64,000 nt of DNA, taken from Nonomuraea candida. GTDB taxonomy: Bacteria; Actinomycetota; Actinomycetes; Streptosporangiales; Streptosporangiaceae. Both the position numbers and the translations under genes were made by a program. The stretch spans positions 331,334 to 395,333 of the forward strand of contig NZ_JOAG01000004.1 of the NCBI RefSeq assembly GCF_000725485.1, given 5' to 3'. Shown in pieces: positions 13,448-22,082 of the stretch. A model generated the notes under the pieces. That model made no database searches, was not told the DNA's origin, and saw only the letters and a list, made by a program, of their open reading frames with translations. How positions within the stretch are numbered: the first letter of the stretch is position 1; every line of letters begins with the position of its first letter.

Positions 13448-14845
13448 TCAGTCCCGCTGGAGGGCGGCGTCGATGTCGTCCAGGCGGGCCTGCAGCTCGC
13501 TCAGGCAGGCCGGCGCGAGCCGGCCCTCGCGCCAGCGCTGGGAGAGCTTCTCGCGCAGGCCCGCCATGCGCGCGTCGGACGGGCCGTGCCGTGGCGTCAG
13601 CGAGTCGTCCAGCACCTGCCGCAGGTCGAGCACGACGTCGTCGTCCGTCGCGCCGCACGGCGTCCTGGCCGACAAGGCCGTTTTGAAGTGCGCGGCGGCC
13701 TGCTCGACCGTGACCGCCCCGGCCGGCTCGCGCTCCATGAGCCGGGCCGAGGGGGAGGAGGCCGGCGCGGACGCCGGTGCGGACGGCTCCCCGGACGGCG
13801 CGGACGCCTCCGGGGACGGCGCGGACGGCTTCCCGGACGGGCCCGCGGAAGGCGCGGACGGGCCCGCGGAAGGCGGGGAGGAGGGCGGCGGCTGGACGCC
13901 CTCCTTCTCGTGCACCCGCTCCTGCGCCTGCTGCAGCACGGACGGCCCCGACTGCTGGAACCACAGCAGCGCCGACAGCGCGATGGCCGCCGACCCCGCC
14001 ACCGTCAGCCCGCGCCGCACGTGCCGGGCCAGCGCCGCGGTGCCGAGCGCGGAGTTCAGCGCGGAGACGATCTGCGCCGCCGTCGGCCGGTCCCGGGGGT
14101 CGTGGGCCAGGCAGCGGCGGCAGAGGGTGGCGATCGCGTTCGGCACGCCGGGCGGCCGGGGCGGCGGCTCGGTCCGGCGGGCCGCCTCGATCTCCTCCCA
14201 CGTGGTCTCCGGGTACGGCGTGCGCCCGGTGAGCATGGTGTGCAGGAGCACGCCGAGGGCGTACACGTCGACCGCGGGATGGGTCGGCGCGCCGAGCAGC
14301 CGCTCGGGAGCCACGTAGGGAGGGGTCCCGCGGTCGTCGTCGGGGTCGCCGGCCCACGCCGCGATGCCGAAGTCGAGCAGCTTGGGACCGGCGTCGGTGA
14401 GCAGCACGTTCTCCGCCGTGACGTCCCGGTGCACCAAGCCGCGGGCGTGCCCGGCCATCAGCACCCGCGCCAGCCGCAGCGCGATGGCGGCCGCCTCCTG
14501 CCACGGCAGCGGGCCCTGCTCGATGCGCTCGGCCAGCGGCGTGCCGTCGAGCAGCGGCATCACGACGTACGCCGCGACGCCGCCGCTCGTGGTGACCGTC
14601 TCGCCGTAGTCGTAGATCTCGATGGAATCGGGGTGGATGAACCGGGCCGCGGCGCGGGCCTCGCTGCGCACGCTGACCCGGTGCCCCGGGTCGGTGTGCA
14701 GCGAGGCCGTGAGCACCTTGACCGCGATCATCCGGTGCAGGGACTGGTCGAAGGCACGCCAGATGACCGACATGCCCCCGCGGGCCAGCGGGTCCAGCAA
14801 CAGATACCTGCGGGCCAGCACATCCCCAGGCTCAAGCCGACTCAC
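13448..14845 (-). CDS. Transmembrane Ser/Thr protein kinase
   Basis: A 465-residue eukaryotic-type kinase. The kinase domain (about 14-265) keeps a Gly-rich loop (ARGGMSVIW), Lys43 in AVKVL, HRDVTAEN with Asp141 and Asn146, and DFG at 158-160. One membrane segment (about 279-297) follows. Outside the cell lies a Ser/Pro/Ala-rich linker and then a C-terminal helical domain of about 100 residues that is not a PASTA repeat. The GTG start lies 14 bp inside the end of the LacI-family repressor gene, so the kinase is coupled to the cellulase regulator. The external domain might sense a sugar or wall signal; that is inference. Confidence 0.9.
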   Translation of the reverse strand: MSRLEPGDVLARRYLLLDPLARGGMSVIWRAFDQSLHRMIAVKVLTASLHTDPGHRVSVRSEARAAARFIHPDSIEIYDYGETVTTSGGVAAYVVMPLLDGTPLAERIEQGPLPWQEAAAIALRLARVLMAGHARGLVHRDVTAENVLLTDAGPKLLDFGIAAWAGDPDDDRGTPPYVAPERLLGAPTHPAVDVYALGVLLHTMLTGRTPYPETTWEEIEAARRTEPPPRPPGVPNAIATLCRRCLAHDPRDRPTAAQIVSALNSALGTAALARHVRRGLTVAGSAAIALSALLWFQQSGPSVLQQAQERVHEKEGVQPPPSSPPSAGPSAPSAGPSGKPSAPSPEASAPSGEPSAPASAPASSPSARLMEREPAGAVTVEQAAAHFKTALSARTPCGATDDDVVLDLRQVLDDSLTPRHGPSDARMAGLREKLSQRWREGRLAPACLSELQARLDDIDAALQRD

Positions 14846-15803
14846 GGACGACCAGTTCCGTGGGGAGTACGGGGTCGATGCCCGCGGCGCCCGTCAGCAG
14901 CAGCCGGGTGGCCACTGTGGCGAGCTCCTCGACGGGCTGGCGGATGGTGGTCAGGGCGGGGACGGTGTGCCGGGCGACCGGGGCGTCGTCGAACCCGATC
15001 ACCGCCACGTCGGCGGGCACCTTGCGGCCCGCCCTGCGCAGGGCCTGGATCGCGCCGGCCGCCATCAGGTCGGAGGCGACGAAGACGGCGTCCAGGCCGG
15101 GGGCGTGGCGTAACAACCACTGCATGGCGTGGGTGCCCGAGGCGGCGGTGAAGTCGCCGTAGGCCACGGGCACGTCGGGAGCGCCCGCCGCCTGGAGGGT
15201 GCGGATCAGCCCCTCCAGCCGGTCGCGGGCGCCGGGTAAGGAGGGCGGGCCGCCGATGGCGGCGACGTTGCGGCGGCCGGAGAGGAGGAAGTGCTCGGCC
15301 GCCTGGCGGCCGCCGTCGAGGTTGTCGACGTCGGCGAACGGCAGCTTGAGGTCGTGCGGCGGGCGGCCGATGTTGCGGACCGGCACGCCGGAGGTGGATA
15401 ACTTGATCGCCAGGGGGTGACGCTCTCTGGCGCCCACGATCAGCACGGCGCCCGACAGGGCCGGCAGCGTGGACGAGGTCGGGGTGACGGTGGTCACCAT
15501 GAGGTGGGTGCCGTGCTCTGCGATCACGGCGCCCGCGGCGGACAGGAGCCTGGCGTAGTAGGGCTCGGAGAAAAGCCGGGGCAGGTGGTCACAGATTACG
15601 GCTGTGACGCCGTCGGCCATGGTCTTGGCGGCCGTTCCCCGGGGTGCGCGTTGTCGGACGTATCCCATCCGGGACACGGCGTCGTAGACTTGGCGGCGGG
15701 TCGAGGTACTGACCCGCACCGAGCCCGTGAGGACTCGAGATGCGGTCGCGGGGGAAACCCCTGCAGCGGCCGCCACCTGTGCCAGTGTGGGCTGCTCGGT
15801 CAT
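14832..15803 (-). CDS. celR: LacI-family repressor of the cellulase regulon (CelR/CebR-like)
   Basis: A 323-residue LacI-type regulator. An N-terminal helix-turn-helix (TLAQVAAAAGVSPATASRVL) and hinge precede a periplasmic-binding-protein-like sugar domain (about 60-323), with the typical VAVIGFDDAPVA segment. The ATG at 15803 is chosen because the helix-turn-helix follows at once and a GAGGTG lies upstream; the longer frame runs through the operator. A perfect TGGGAGCGCTCCCA is 23 bp upstream. The same palindrome controls the nearby cellulases, so this is very likely their repressor and represses itself. Cellobiose is the effector of known relatives. It overlaps the downstream kinase. Confidence 0.88.
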   Translation of the reverse strand: MTEQPTLAQVAAAAGVSPATASRVLTGSVRVSTSTRRQVYDAVSRMGYVRQRAPRGTAAKTMADGVTAVICDHLPRLFSEPYYARLLSAAGAVIAEHGTHLMVTTVTPTSSTLPALSGAVLIVGARERHPLAIKLSTSGVPVRNIGRPPHDLKLPFADVDNLDGGRQAAEHFLLSGRRNVAAIGGPPSLPGARDRLEGLIRTLQAAGAPDVPVAYGDFTAASGTHAMQWLLRHAPGLDAVFVASDLMAAGAIQALRRAGRKVPADVAVIGFDDAPVARHTVPALTTIRQPVEELATVATRLLLTGAAGIDPVLPTELVVRESA

Positions 15804-15825
15804 GGAGCACCTCGCGGAAAGATCC

Positions 15826-15839
15826 TGGGAGCGCTCCCA
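15826..15839. promoter_or_regulatory. CelR/CebR-type operator (autoregulatory)
   Basis: A perfect TGGGAGCGCTCCCA lies in the leader of the repressor gene, which indicates feedback control of repressor and kinase. Confidence 0.88.
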
Positions 15840-15878
15840 CGTTACCAATGTTTCGCCGCTGTTAATAGAGCCTTTGCA

Positions 15879-15910
15879 CGGAGTGCGTCCGACTGTGCGG
15901 ACGCACTCCG
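15879..15910. terminator. Hairpin between PBP and repressor genes
   Basis: A 13-bp perfect stem, CGGAGTGCGTCCG (15879-15891) with 15898-15910, and a 6-nt loop. It lies downstream of the minus-strand PBP gene and upstream of the repressor start, so it separates their transcription. Confidence 0.65.
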
Positions 15911-16052
15911 AATTTGCTCAGCTTAGAGGCGGTGGTAACCCTCAGAGGTTTCTGTGCCGGGTGTGGATCACGCCATATCGGCATGACCGTTTTGTCTTAT
16001 CCGACAATCAGGAAAACCCTCCTACCCGGATTCGGATGAAGCCGGCGAGGCC

Positions 16053-16072
16053 GGCTCCAGCCGGCTGGAGCC
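16053..16072 (-). terminator. Palindrome next to PBP stop
   Basis: The palindrome GGCTCCAGCCGGCTGGAGCC is 8 bp past the PBP stop codon on the minus strand. A second short inverted repeat (AGCCGGC, GCCGGCT) flanks it. It probably contributes to termination. Confidence 0.5.
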
Positions 16073-16079
16073 GACCCGA

Positions 16080-18239
16080 TCAGCCGAAGTCGGCGATGTC
16101 GACGTCCTCCAGCGGCCCGTCGCCGGCGTCACCGCCGTCGCCGCCCGGCTCCGGCCGCTCCTGCCGCACGGGCGCGCAGCCCGAGCCGCAGCCGCCGAAG
16201 CGGGACTGGTTGACCGGGGTGAAGTCGGTCGCCGGGGTGCCCTTCAGGGCCGCGATCATGGTGTCCTTCCAGATCGGGCCGGGGATCGAGGCGCCGAAGA
16301 CCGACGGGTAGTACCTGCCGCCGATGGTGACGTTGTTCAGCTTGTGGTTCTGCGCGCCGCGCGGGTCGCCGATGCTGACCGCCCCCGCCAGGTCGGGGGT
16401 GAACCCGGCGAACCAGGCCGTGGCCTGCGCGTCCGTGGTGCCGGTCTTGCCCGCCGCGGGCCGGCCGATGCCGCCCACCCCGCGCATCGTGCCCTTGGTG
16501 AACACGCCGGACAGAATGTTCGCCGCCGCGTCGGCGACCTCCGGGTCCAGCGCCTGCTTGCACTTGGGCTCGTAGGTCTTCACCTTGCCGTCGCGGTCGG
16601 TGATCTTCGTGATCGCCATCGGCGCGCAGTACTTGCCGCGCGCGCCGATCGAGGCGTAGGCGTTGGCCACGGTCACCGGGTCCATCTCGTTGGTGCCGAG
16701 GGTGAACGTGGAGTACTCCTGCAGCGGCAGGCCGTCGGAGCGCTTGATGCCCAGCGACTTGGCGGTCTTGACCGTGTCACACAGGCCGACCTTCTCCTCC
16801 AGCTTCATGAAGAAGGTGTTGACCGAGCCCCACGTGCCGGTGGCCAGCGACTTGAAGCCGCCGCCGCCCTCGTCGTTGGTGACGGTGTGGCTGGGGTCGC
16901 CGATGTTCTCGCCCTTGCAGTTCTTGAACGTGGAGTAGTACGGCGCCCGGTAACCGCTGCCCACGCTGAACCCGTCGTTGATCTTCATGCCCTCCGCGAG
17001 GGCCGTGACCAGCGTGAACGTCTTGAACGTCGAGCCGGCCTGGAAGCCGGTGCCGCCGCCGTGCGCGGCGTCCGCCACGACGTTGTACGACATCTCCTTC
17101 TTGCGCTTGTTGGTGCCGTACTCGCGGCTGGCGGCCATCGCCTTGATCGCGCCCGTGCCCGGCTCCACCAGCGCCTCGGAGGCGACCGGGTTGTCCGAGG
17201 CGTGCACGTGCTTCTTGATGGCCCGCTCGGCGGCGCGCTGCATCTTCGGGTCGAGCGTGGTCTGGATCGTCAGGCCGCCCCGGTCGAGGAGCTGCTCCCT
17301 GGCCTTGGCCGTCTTGCCGAAGATCGGGTTGCGGAGCACCTCGTTGCGGACGTACACGCAGAAGTACGGATACTTGCTGGCCGAGCAGCCGCCCGGGATC
17401 GGCACGCCCTTGTAACCGAGCTTCTTCGCCTTGGCCTCGGCGGCCTGCTCGGGCGTGATCTTCTCCAGCTCGGCCATCCGGTCCAGCACCACGTTGCGCC
17501 GGTTCAGCAGCTTCGTGCGCTGGGCCTTGCCCAGGTTGGGGTCGGTGGCGTTGGGGTCCTGCACCGCGCCCGCCAGCGTCGCCGCCTGCGCCAGGTCCAG
17601 CTCCGACGCGCTGACCCCGAAGAAGCGCTTGGCCGCCGCCTCCACCCCGTAGGCGCCGGCGCCGAAGTAGGCGATGTTGAGGTACTTCTCCAGGATCTCG
17701 TCCTTGGTGTACTTGTCCTCCACCGCCATCGCGTAGCGCAGTTCCCGCAGCTTACGCGCGTAGCTGGCCTCCAGGGCCGCGTTCTTCTCCTTCTCGGTGG
17801 TGGCGGAGTTGAGCAGCACCTGCTTGACGTACTGCTGGGTGATCGAGGAGCCGCCCTGGGCGATGCCGCCGGAGGAGAGGTTCTTGGCCAGGGCCCGGAT
17901 GGTGCCCTCGATGTCGATCGCGCCGTGCTCGTAGAAGCGGTAGTCCTCGATCGAGATGATGGCCGTCTTCATGATCTCGGCCATCTGGTCGAGCTTGACG
18001 TTCTCGCGGTACTCCTCGTAGAACCAGGCGATCTCGTTGCCCTTGGCGTCGACCACCGTCGTCCGCTCGGCCAGCGGGGGCTCCTTGAGCTCCTCAGGTT
18101 TGATCCCGAGGTCCTCCGATGCCGAGACGAACATCGCTCCGGTGCCCCCGACCGCGGGCAGTGCGATGGCCGCGGCCACGACACCGGCCGCCGCCGCTGC
18201 CGCCGTCAGGCGCGCGAGGCTCGACATACGGGAACCCAT
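16080..18239 (-). CDS. Class A penicillin-binding protein (transglycosylase/transpeptidase)
   Basis: A 719-residue bifunctional peptidoglycan synthase. A short cytoplasmic tail and a membrane segment (about 11-32) lead to a GT51 transglycosylase domain (about 60-235), with the catalytic Glu98 in EDYRFYEH and GGSSITQQYVKQ. The transpeptidase domain (about 350-660) has S403TFK406, SVN (472-474) and KTGTT (598-602). The C-terminal tail is acidic and Gly-rich. It polymerises glycan strands and cross-links them outside the membrane. The GTG/ATG cluster at the start is preceded by a GGGGAGGGG stretch. The gene is monocistronic. Confidence 0.93.
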   Translation of the reverse strand: MGSRMSSLARLTAAAAAAGVVAAAIALPAVGGTGAMFVSASEDLGIKPEELKEPPLAERTTVVDAKGNEIAWFYEEYRENVKLDQMAEIMKTAIISIEDYRFYEHGAIDIEGTIRALAKNLSSGGIAQGGSSITQQYVKQVLLNSATTEKEKNAALEASYARKLRELRYAMAVEDKYTKDEILEKYLNIAYFGAGAYGVEAAAKRFFGVSASELDLAQAATLAGAVQDPNATDPNLGKAQRTKLLNRRNVVLDRMAELEKITPEQAAEAKAKKLGYKGVPIPGGCSASKYPYFCVYVRNEVLRNPIFGKTAKAREQLLDRGGLTIQTTLDPKMQRAAERAIKKHVHASDNPVASEALVEPGTGAIKAMAASREYGTNKRKKEMSYNVVADAAHGGGTGFQAGSTFKTFTLVTALAEGMKINDGFSVGSGYRAPYYSTFKNCKGENIGDPSHTVTNDEGGGGFKSLATGTWGSVNTFFMKLEEKVGLCDTVKTAKSLGIKRSDGLPLQEYSTFTLGTNEMDPVTVANAYASIGARGKYCAPMAITKITDRDGKVKTYEPKCKQALDPEVADAAANILSGVFTKGTMRGVGGIGRPAAGKTGTTDAQATAWFAGFTPDLAGAVSIGDPRGAQNHKLNNVTIGGRYYPSVFGASIPGPIWKDTMIAALKGTPATDFTPVNQSRFGGCGSGCAPVRQERPEPGGDGGDAGDGPLEDVDIADFG

Positions 18240-18543
18240 GGTGGTAAACCCCTCCCCATCCTGGCATTAAGGTGCATCCTAAACCCGGGCATGACAGCCC
18301 CATGTAAAAACTTGGACGCCTGTTGGGGCGCGAATGTTGCGACTACGCCGGGGTTTTTCTGCATTTTTCGGGGCTCATAGCCGGGTTCGTGCAGCCTGAG
18401 GGTGCTGTGAGAGTGGTCACCTTCTCGGGCGGGCGTGATTGCGTCAGGCGACGGCAAAGAAGCGCGTGGCCCGGAGGGGCGGCGCGGGCCGGTCTGGCAA
18501 CCTCTACCAGGGCATTTCTTCCTGGCCTGGGTGGAGGGGCGTT
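18240..18543. other. Intergenic region, probable divergent promoters
   Basis: About 300 bp lie between divergent starts. The AT content is locally higher near 18300-18360. Frames on the plus strand run from about 18439 into the next gene, but only the ATG at 18544 has a good ribosome-binding site. No RNA gene or operator was recognised. Confidence 0.5.
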
Positions 18544-19911
18544 ATGGGGCGCGTCGGGGATGGCGGGCAGGTCGATCGGCTGGTCGCCGCCGCTCGGAGC
18601 CGGCGGGCCGGCAACGCCTTCGACCACGCCTTCGACGGCGTCCCCGGTGGCGGCTCCGGCCGCGCCTCGGGCGACGCCTTCGACGGCTTCGACGGCGTCC
18701 CCGGTGGCTCCGGTGGCTCGGGTGGGTTCGTCGTGGCGGAGGCGTACGACGAGGATCTGCGGGTCGTGGCGCGGACGCTGCTCGTGGCCGAGGCGGTCTG
18801 CGGGCTGCTGCCGGCCCGGCTGGTCGCGCTGACCAGGCCCGAGTGGCGGCCGCTGGCCGAGGCGCTCGGCGCGTCCTGGGACCACGGGCCCTGGCCGGAA
18901 AGGAGCGCGTACGACGCGGCCGCCGCGCTCGTCACCAGCCGGGCCGAGCGGGACGTGACCAGATCGGCCCCCGTCGTGCACGTGCACGGGACGGGGACGC
19001 TTCGGGCGTACGCGCTCTTTCCGGACCAGGGGCCGTGCTCGATCGGGGAGGAGCTGCCCGCCAGGATCGGCGCGTTCTTCGAGCGGCACGTCTGGCCGCA
19101 CCGCGACCTGCTGCGGGCCGGCGCCGACCGGGTGGCGCGGCGCGCAGGGAGCGGCTACCAGGTCCGTACGGACACCGAGCGCCGCCAGCTCCGCCACCAC
19201 GGCTGCGCCCGCCTCGGCCTCGACCCCGACCGGCCCACGATCGTCGTGTTCGGCCACGCGCCCGAGCGGGACGCGGAGCTGTTCGGCACGACGGTGGAGT
19301 TCGCCGCCTCCGAGGAGCGCGCGAACTGGTTGTTCCTGGACCCCGTCCCCACCGGCGAGCCCGGCACGCCCGCGGAAGGCCATGCCCTCCCCGTCCCTGA
19401 GCACGGGCGGATCAGGCGGGTGGGGCGGGGGACGTCGGCCAGCATCCTGTGGAGCATGGCCGACGCCTGCGTGGCGTTCGGCGAGAGCGACCTGCCCGCC
19501 TTCGGCGTCCCCGTCATCCAGGCCGGCTGGTCGGAGGGCCGCGCCTGCGGCGCCACGCACGTGCCCGGCTCGCCGCACGAGCACCGCCTGCTGCTGGAGG
19601 AGGCCATCGCCCGGCACGCCAAGGGCGAGTCGCTGCTCGGCCCGGAGCAGCGCGAGCGGGCCCGGCTGTGGCTCTGGCTGCGCCACTGCGGCGCGGACGT
19701 GCCCAGCTCGCTCCTGCCCCACTGGGAGCACGGCGACGACTACGCCCGGGCGCTGGCCGTCGGCCTGCGGCACGCCGAATGCGACGGCGATCCCCTGTAC
19801 AGCGCGGTCGGCCGCATGTGGGAGCGGCGCGAACCCGTGCTCACCCGCTTCGACTTCCACCACCCGGCCGGGCCGGCCATCACACTCACCCCGTCGAGGA
19901 GCACCAGATGA
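18544..19911 (+). CDS. Unknown protein, possible GT-B-like fold
   Basis: A 455-residue cytoplasmic protein that I could not assign to a family. The N-terminus carries a Gly/Asp/Phe-rich repeat (AFDGVPGG, FDGFDGVPGG, encoded by repeated DNA at about 18615-18710). The second half has features reminiscent of GT-B glycosyltransferases: PTIVVFGHAPERD, then ASILWSMADACVAFGESDLPAFGVPVIQAGW, which resembles the donor-binding end of such enzymes (here split for length: ASILWSMADA and LPAFGVPVIQAGW). GGAGGGG at 18532-18538 supports the start. The stop overlaps the next gene (ATGA), so the two are co-translated. A role in glycan or capsule synthesis is possible but not shown. Confidence 0.7.
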   Translation: MGRVGDGGQVDRLVAAARSRRAGNAFDHAFDGVPGGGSGRASGDAFDGFDGVPGGSGGSGGFVVAEAYDEDLRVVARTLLVAEAVCGLLPARLVALTRPEWRPLAEALGASWDHGPWPERSAYDAAAALVTSRAERDVTRSAPVVHVHGTGTLRAYALFPDQGPCSIGEELPARIGAFFERHVWPHRDLLRAGADRVARRAGSGYQVRTDTERRQLRHHGCARLGLDPDRPTIVVFGHAPERDAELFGTTVEFAASEERANWLFLDPVPTGEPGTPAEGHALPVPEHGRIRRVGRGTSASILWSMADACVAFGESDLPAFGVPVIQAGWSEGRACGATHVPGSPHEHRLLLEEAIARHAKGESLLGPEQRERARLWLWLRHCGADVPSSLLPHWEHGDDYARALAVGLRHAECDGDPLYSAVGRMWERREPVLTRFDFHHPAGPAITLTPSRSTR

Positions 19912-21026
19912 GCAGCTCAGAACCCGCCGCACACCCGACGAGCGGCCCCGGCCCCGCCACCCTCCCGGCCGGCGACCCGGCCGCCCATGCGACCGGCGGT
20001 CCGGGTGCCCCCGCGACCGGCGGCGCGCCGATCCGTCCGGCCGGGAGCGTCAGCGAGCTGGACCCGGTGGTCCTTCCCGCCATCCCGCCCGCGCACCTGA
20101 CCAGCGGCCGGGTCCCCACGTTGCAGGTGACCGACCGGCTCCATCGCGGGAGCCAGATCGTGGGCAGGTTCGAGACGTCGGGGCTGGCCGGGTTCAAGGT
20201 GGCGGCGCAGGGGCGGGCGCTGCGGGTGCAGGTGTCGTTGTCGGCCGACGACCGCTCGGTGAGCGGCTGGCACACCGGGCGTACCGAGGCGAGCCCGCTG
20301 CCCCGCCTCGTGCAGATCCGCTCGCAGGGACGGCTGCGCCAGTGCGTGCTGCTGCGCGGCAGGAAGGCACACGCCAGGGTGGCCTTCGACCTGTCGCCCG
20401 AGGAGATCCCCGACGACGGCCTCATCTGCGTCGAGGCGCTGGACATCACCGAGGGCGACGGCGTCTGCGAGGAGGTGCGCCGCGCGGTGGCGGGCCGGGT
20501 CGCGCCGGACGGGGTGGCCGGAATACGGCTGGACAAGGTCGTGTTCGAGGAGCCGCCGCGCAGCGACTACGACCCCGACACGCTCGACGGGTCCCGCTGC
20601 GAGCTGTACTCGCTGATCAGCGCGGGCGGCCTGGCCAACGTCAACCGGCAGGGCCCGCGCGCGCTGCGCTCCGGCATGTTCCTGGTCAACCCGGTGCTGA
20701 AGGACAGGTTCGGGTCGAGCGGCCGCATCACGCTCAGGCTCGGCACCAAGGCCGAGGCGGTGAGCGTGATCCCCGCGACGTGGCGGCGGGTCAACAGCGA
20801 GCTGCGCTGGTTGCGGCACGCCACCAGGAAGCTGCTGCACTCCGCCGCGCCGTCGGTGCAGCGGGTGCTCAGCGTCAGGGACGGGGACATGGGGGAGGTG
20901 CGGCAGCGCGTGCTGGGCAACATCACGGAGCTGGAGCTGCCCAGCCCCTCGGGCTCCCCGCTGCTGGTCCTGCTGGCGCCCTGCCCGGACGCCGTGCCGA
21001 CCCTGGAGTCCGGCACGTCCCACTGA
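19908..21026 (+). CDS. Unknown protein, second gene of operon
   Basis: A 372-residue protein with a Pro/Ala/Gly-rich N-terminus (about 1-45), followed by a soluble domain with alternating beta-like segments. It has no signal peptide or membrane segment and no motif I recognise. The ATG overlaps the stop of the preceding gene (ATGA at 19908-19911), so it is coupled to the possible glycosyltransferase-like protein and may act with it. Confidence 0.7.
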   Translation: MSSSEPAAHPTSGPGPATLPAGDPAAHATGGPGAPATGGAPIRPAGSVSELDPVVLPAIPPAHLTSGRVPTLQVTDRLHRGSQIVGRFETSGLAGFKVAAQGRALRVQVSLSADDRSVSGWHTGRTEASPLPRLVQIRSQGRLRQCVLLRGRKAHARVAFDLSPEEIPDDGLICVEALDITEGDGVCEEVRRAVAGRVAPDGVAGIRLDKVVFEEPPRSDYDPDTLDGSRCELYSLISAGGLANVNRQGPRALRSGMFLVNPVLKDRFGSSGRITLRLGTKAEAVSVIPATWRRVNSELRWLRHATRKLLHSAAPSVQRVLSVRDGDMGEVRQRVLGNITELELPSPSGSPLLVLLAPCPDAVPTLESGTSH

Positions 21027-21063
21027 CGGCGGGCGCCGGCACGGACGCATAGGATGCGGGGTC

Positions 21064-21603
21064 ATGGGTGACGCCATCGACCGGATCATCGAGCAGTGGC
21101 GCCGCGAACGGCCCGACCTCGACCTGTCGTCCATGGCCGTCTTCGGCAGGCTCGCCCAGCTCACCCGGCTGATCATGCCGCAGGTGGACCGGGTCTTCAC
21201 CAAGCGCGGCCTGCGGCAGGGCGAGTTCGACGTGCTGGCCGCGCTGCGGCGGGCGGGGCCGCCGTACACATTGATCCCCTCCGAGCTGTCGGAGGTGCTG
21301 ATGATGTCGCGGGCCGGCATGACCAACCGGCTCGACCGGCTGGAGGCCGCCGGCCTCGTCGAGCGCAGCCTCGACCCGGCCGACCGGCGCAGCTTCCGCG
21401 TCAAGCTGACCGAGGAGGGCCTGCGGGTCATCGACGACGCGCTCACCGAGCACGCCGCCAACCTGGCCCGCCTGGCCTCCCCGCTCACCTCCGAGGAGAT
21501 GGAGACCCTCGCCGCGCTCATGCGCAAGCTGGCCGGAGGTCCTCTTGGTAATCCCGGGGACGCCGGTGCTCAATGGACCCGGAAAATCAGCGATCAACTG
21601 TGA
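21064..21603 (+). CDS. MarR-family transcriptional regulator
   Basis: A 179-residue winged helix-turn-helix regulator. Residues about 50-135 hold the MarR core: LRQGEFDVLAAL, then LSEVLMMSRAGMTNRLDRLE (recognition helix) and the wing RSLDPADRRSFRVKLTEEG. Relatives repress exporters or detoxifying enzymes and respond to small aromatic ligands. It overlaps the STAS gene by 4 bp if the latter starts at 21600. Confidence 0.88.
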   Translation: MGDAIDRIIEQWRRERPDLDLSSMAVFGRLAQLTRLIMPQVDRVFTKRGLRQGEFDVLAALRRAGPPYTLIPSELSEVLMMSRAGMTNRLDRLEAAGLVERSLDPADRRSFRVKLTEEGLRVIDDALTEHAANLARLASPLTSEEMETLAALMRKLAGGPLGNPGDAGAQWTRKISDQL

Positions 21604-22079
21604 TAACGCCGCTCAGCGGGCAGTGGTTCACTGTGGGCAGGAGCGGTTTGCGAATCGAGACGACCCGGCATCTTTCATGCACGGTCATGCGCGCCAGCGG
21701 CGTGCTCGACCACGCCGGCCGGGTCCGGTTCAGCGCCCGCATCAACGCCGTGTGGGAGTGGTCGCCGGGGCCCGTCCTCGTGTTCGACCTGGCCGACCTC
21801 GACTTCTACGACTCGTCGGTCATCGGGGTGCTCGCCACGGCGATGCAGCGGATGGAGGAGGAGGGCGGCGGCCGGATCTTCGTGGTCCGGCCCTCCGGCC
21901 ACCTGCTGTCGGTGCTGCGGCTGACGGACCTGCTGTCGCGCGTGGAGCTGCGTGACAGCGTCGAGGAGACGGTGGCGGAGCTGATGCTGCAGTCGGGGGA
22001 ACGCGGCGGTCCCGGCCGCACCGAGACCGCGCCACCGCCCCGGTCCCTGCTCCCCCGCACGGACGTCGCCCGCGGCTGA
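21600..22079 (+). CDS. STAS-domain protein (anti-sigma-factor antagonist type)
   Basis: A protein of about 159 residues with one STAS domain: LVFDLADLDFYDSSVIGVLA carries the Asp-Ser-Ser region where the regulatory serine of SpoIIAA/RsbV proteins sits. Such proteins bind anti-sigma kinases and are switched by phosphorylation. The C-terminus is a short Pro/Arg-rich tail. The GTG at 21600 overlaps the MarR stop (GTGA); an ATG at 21573 in the same frame is the alternative and would give a 31-bp overlap. No partner kinase is encoded next to it. Confidence 0.8.
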   Translation: MITPLSGQWFTVGRSGLRIETTRHLSCTVMRASGVLDHAGRVRFSARINAVWEWSPGPVLVFDLADLDFYDSSVIGVLATAMQRMEEEGGGRIFVVRPSGHLLSVLRLTDLLSRVELRDSVEETVAELMLQSGERGGPGRTETAPPPRSLLPRTDVARG

Positions 22080-22082
22080 TTC

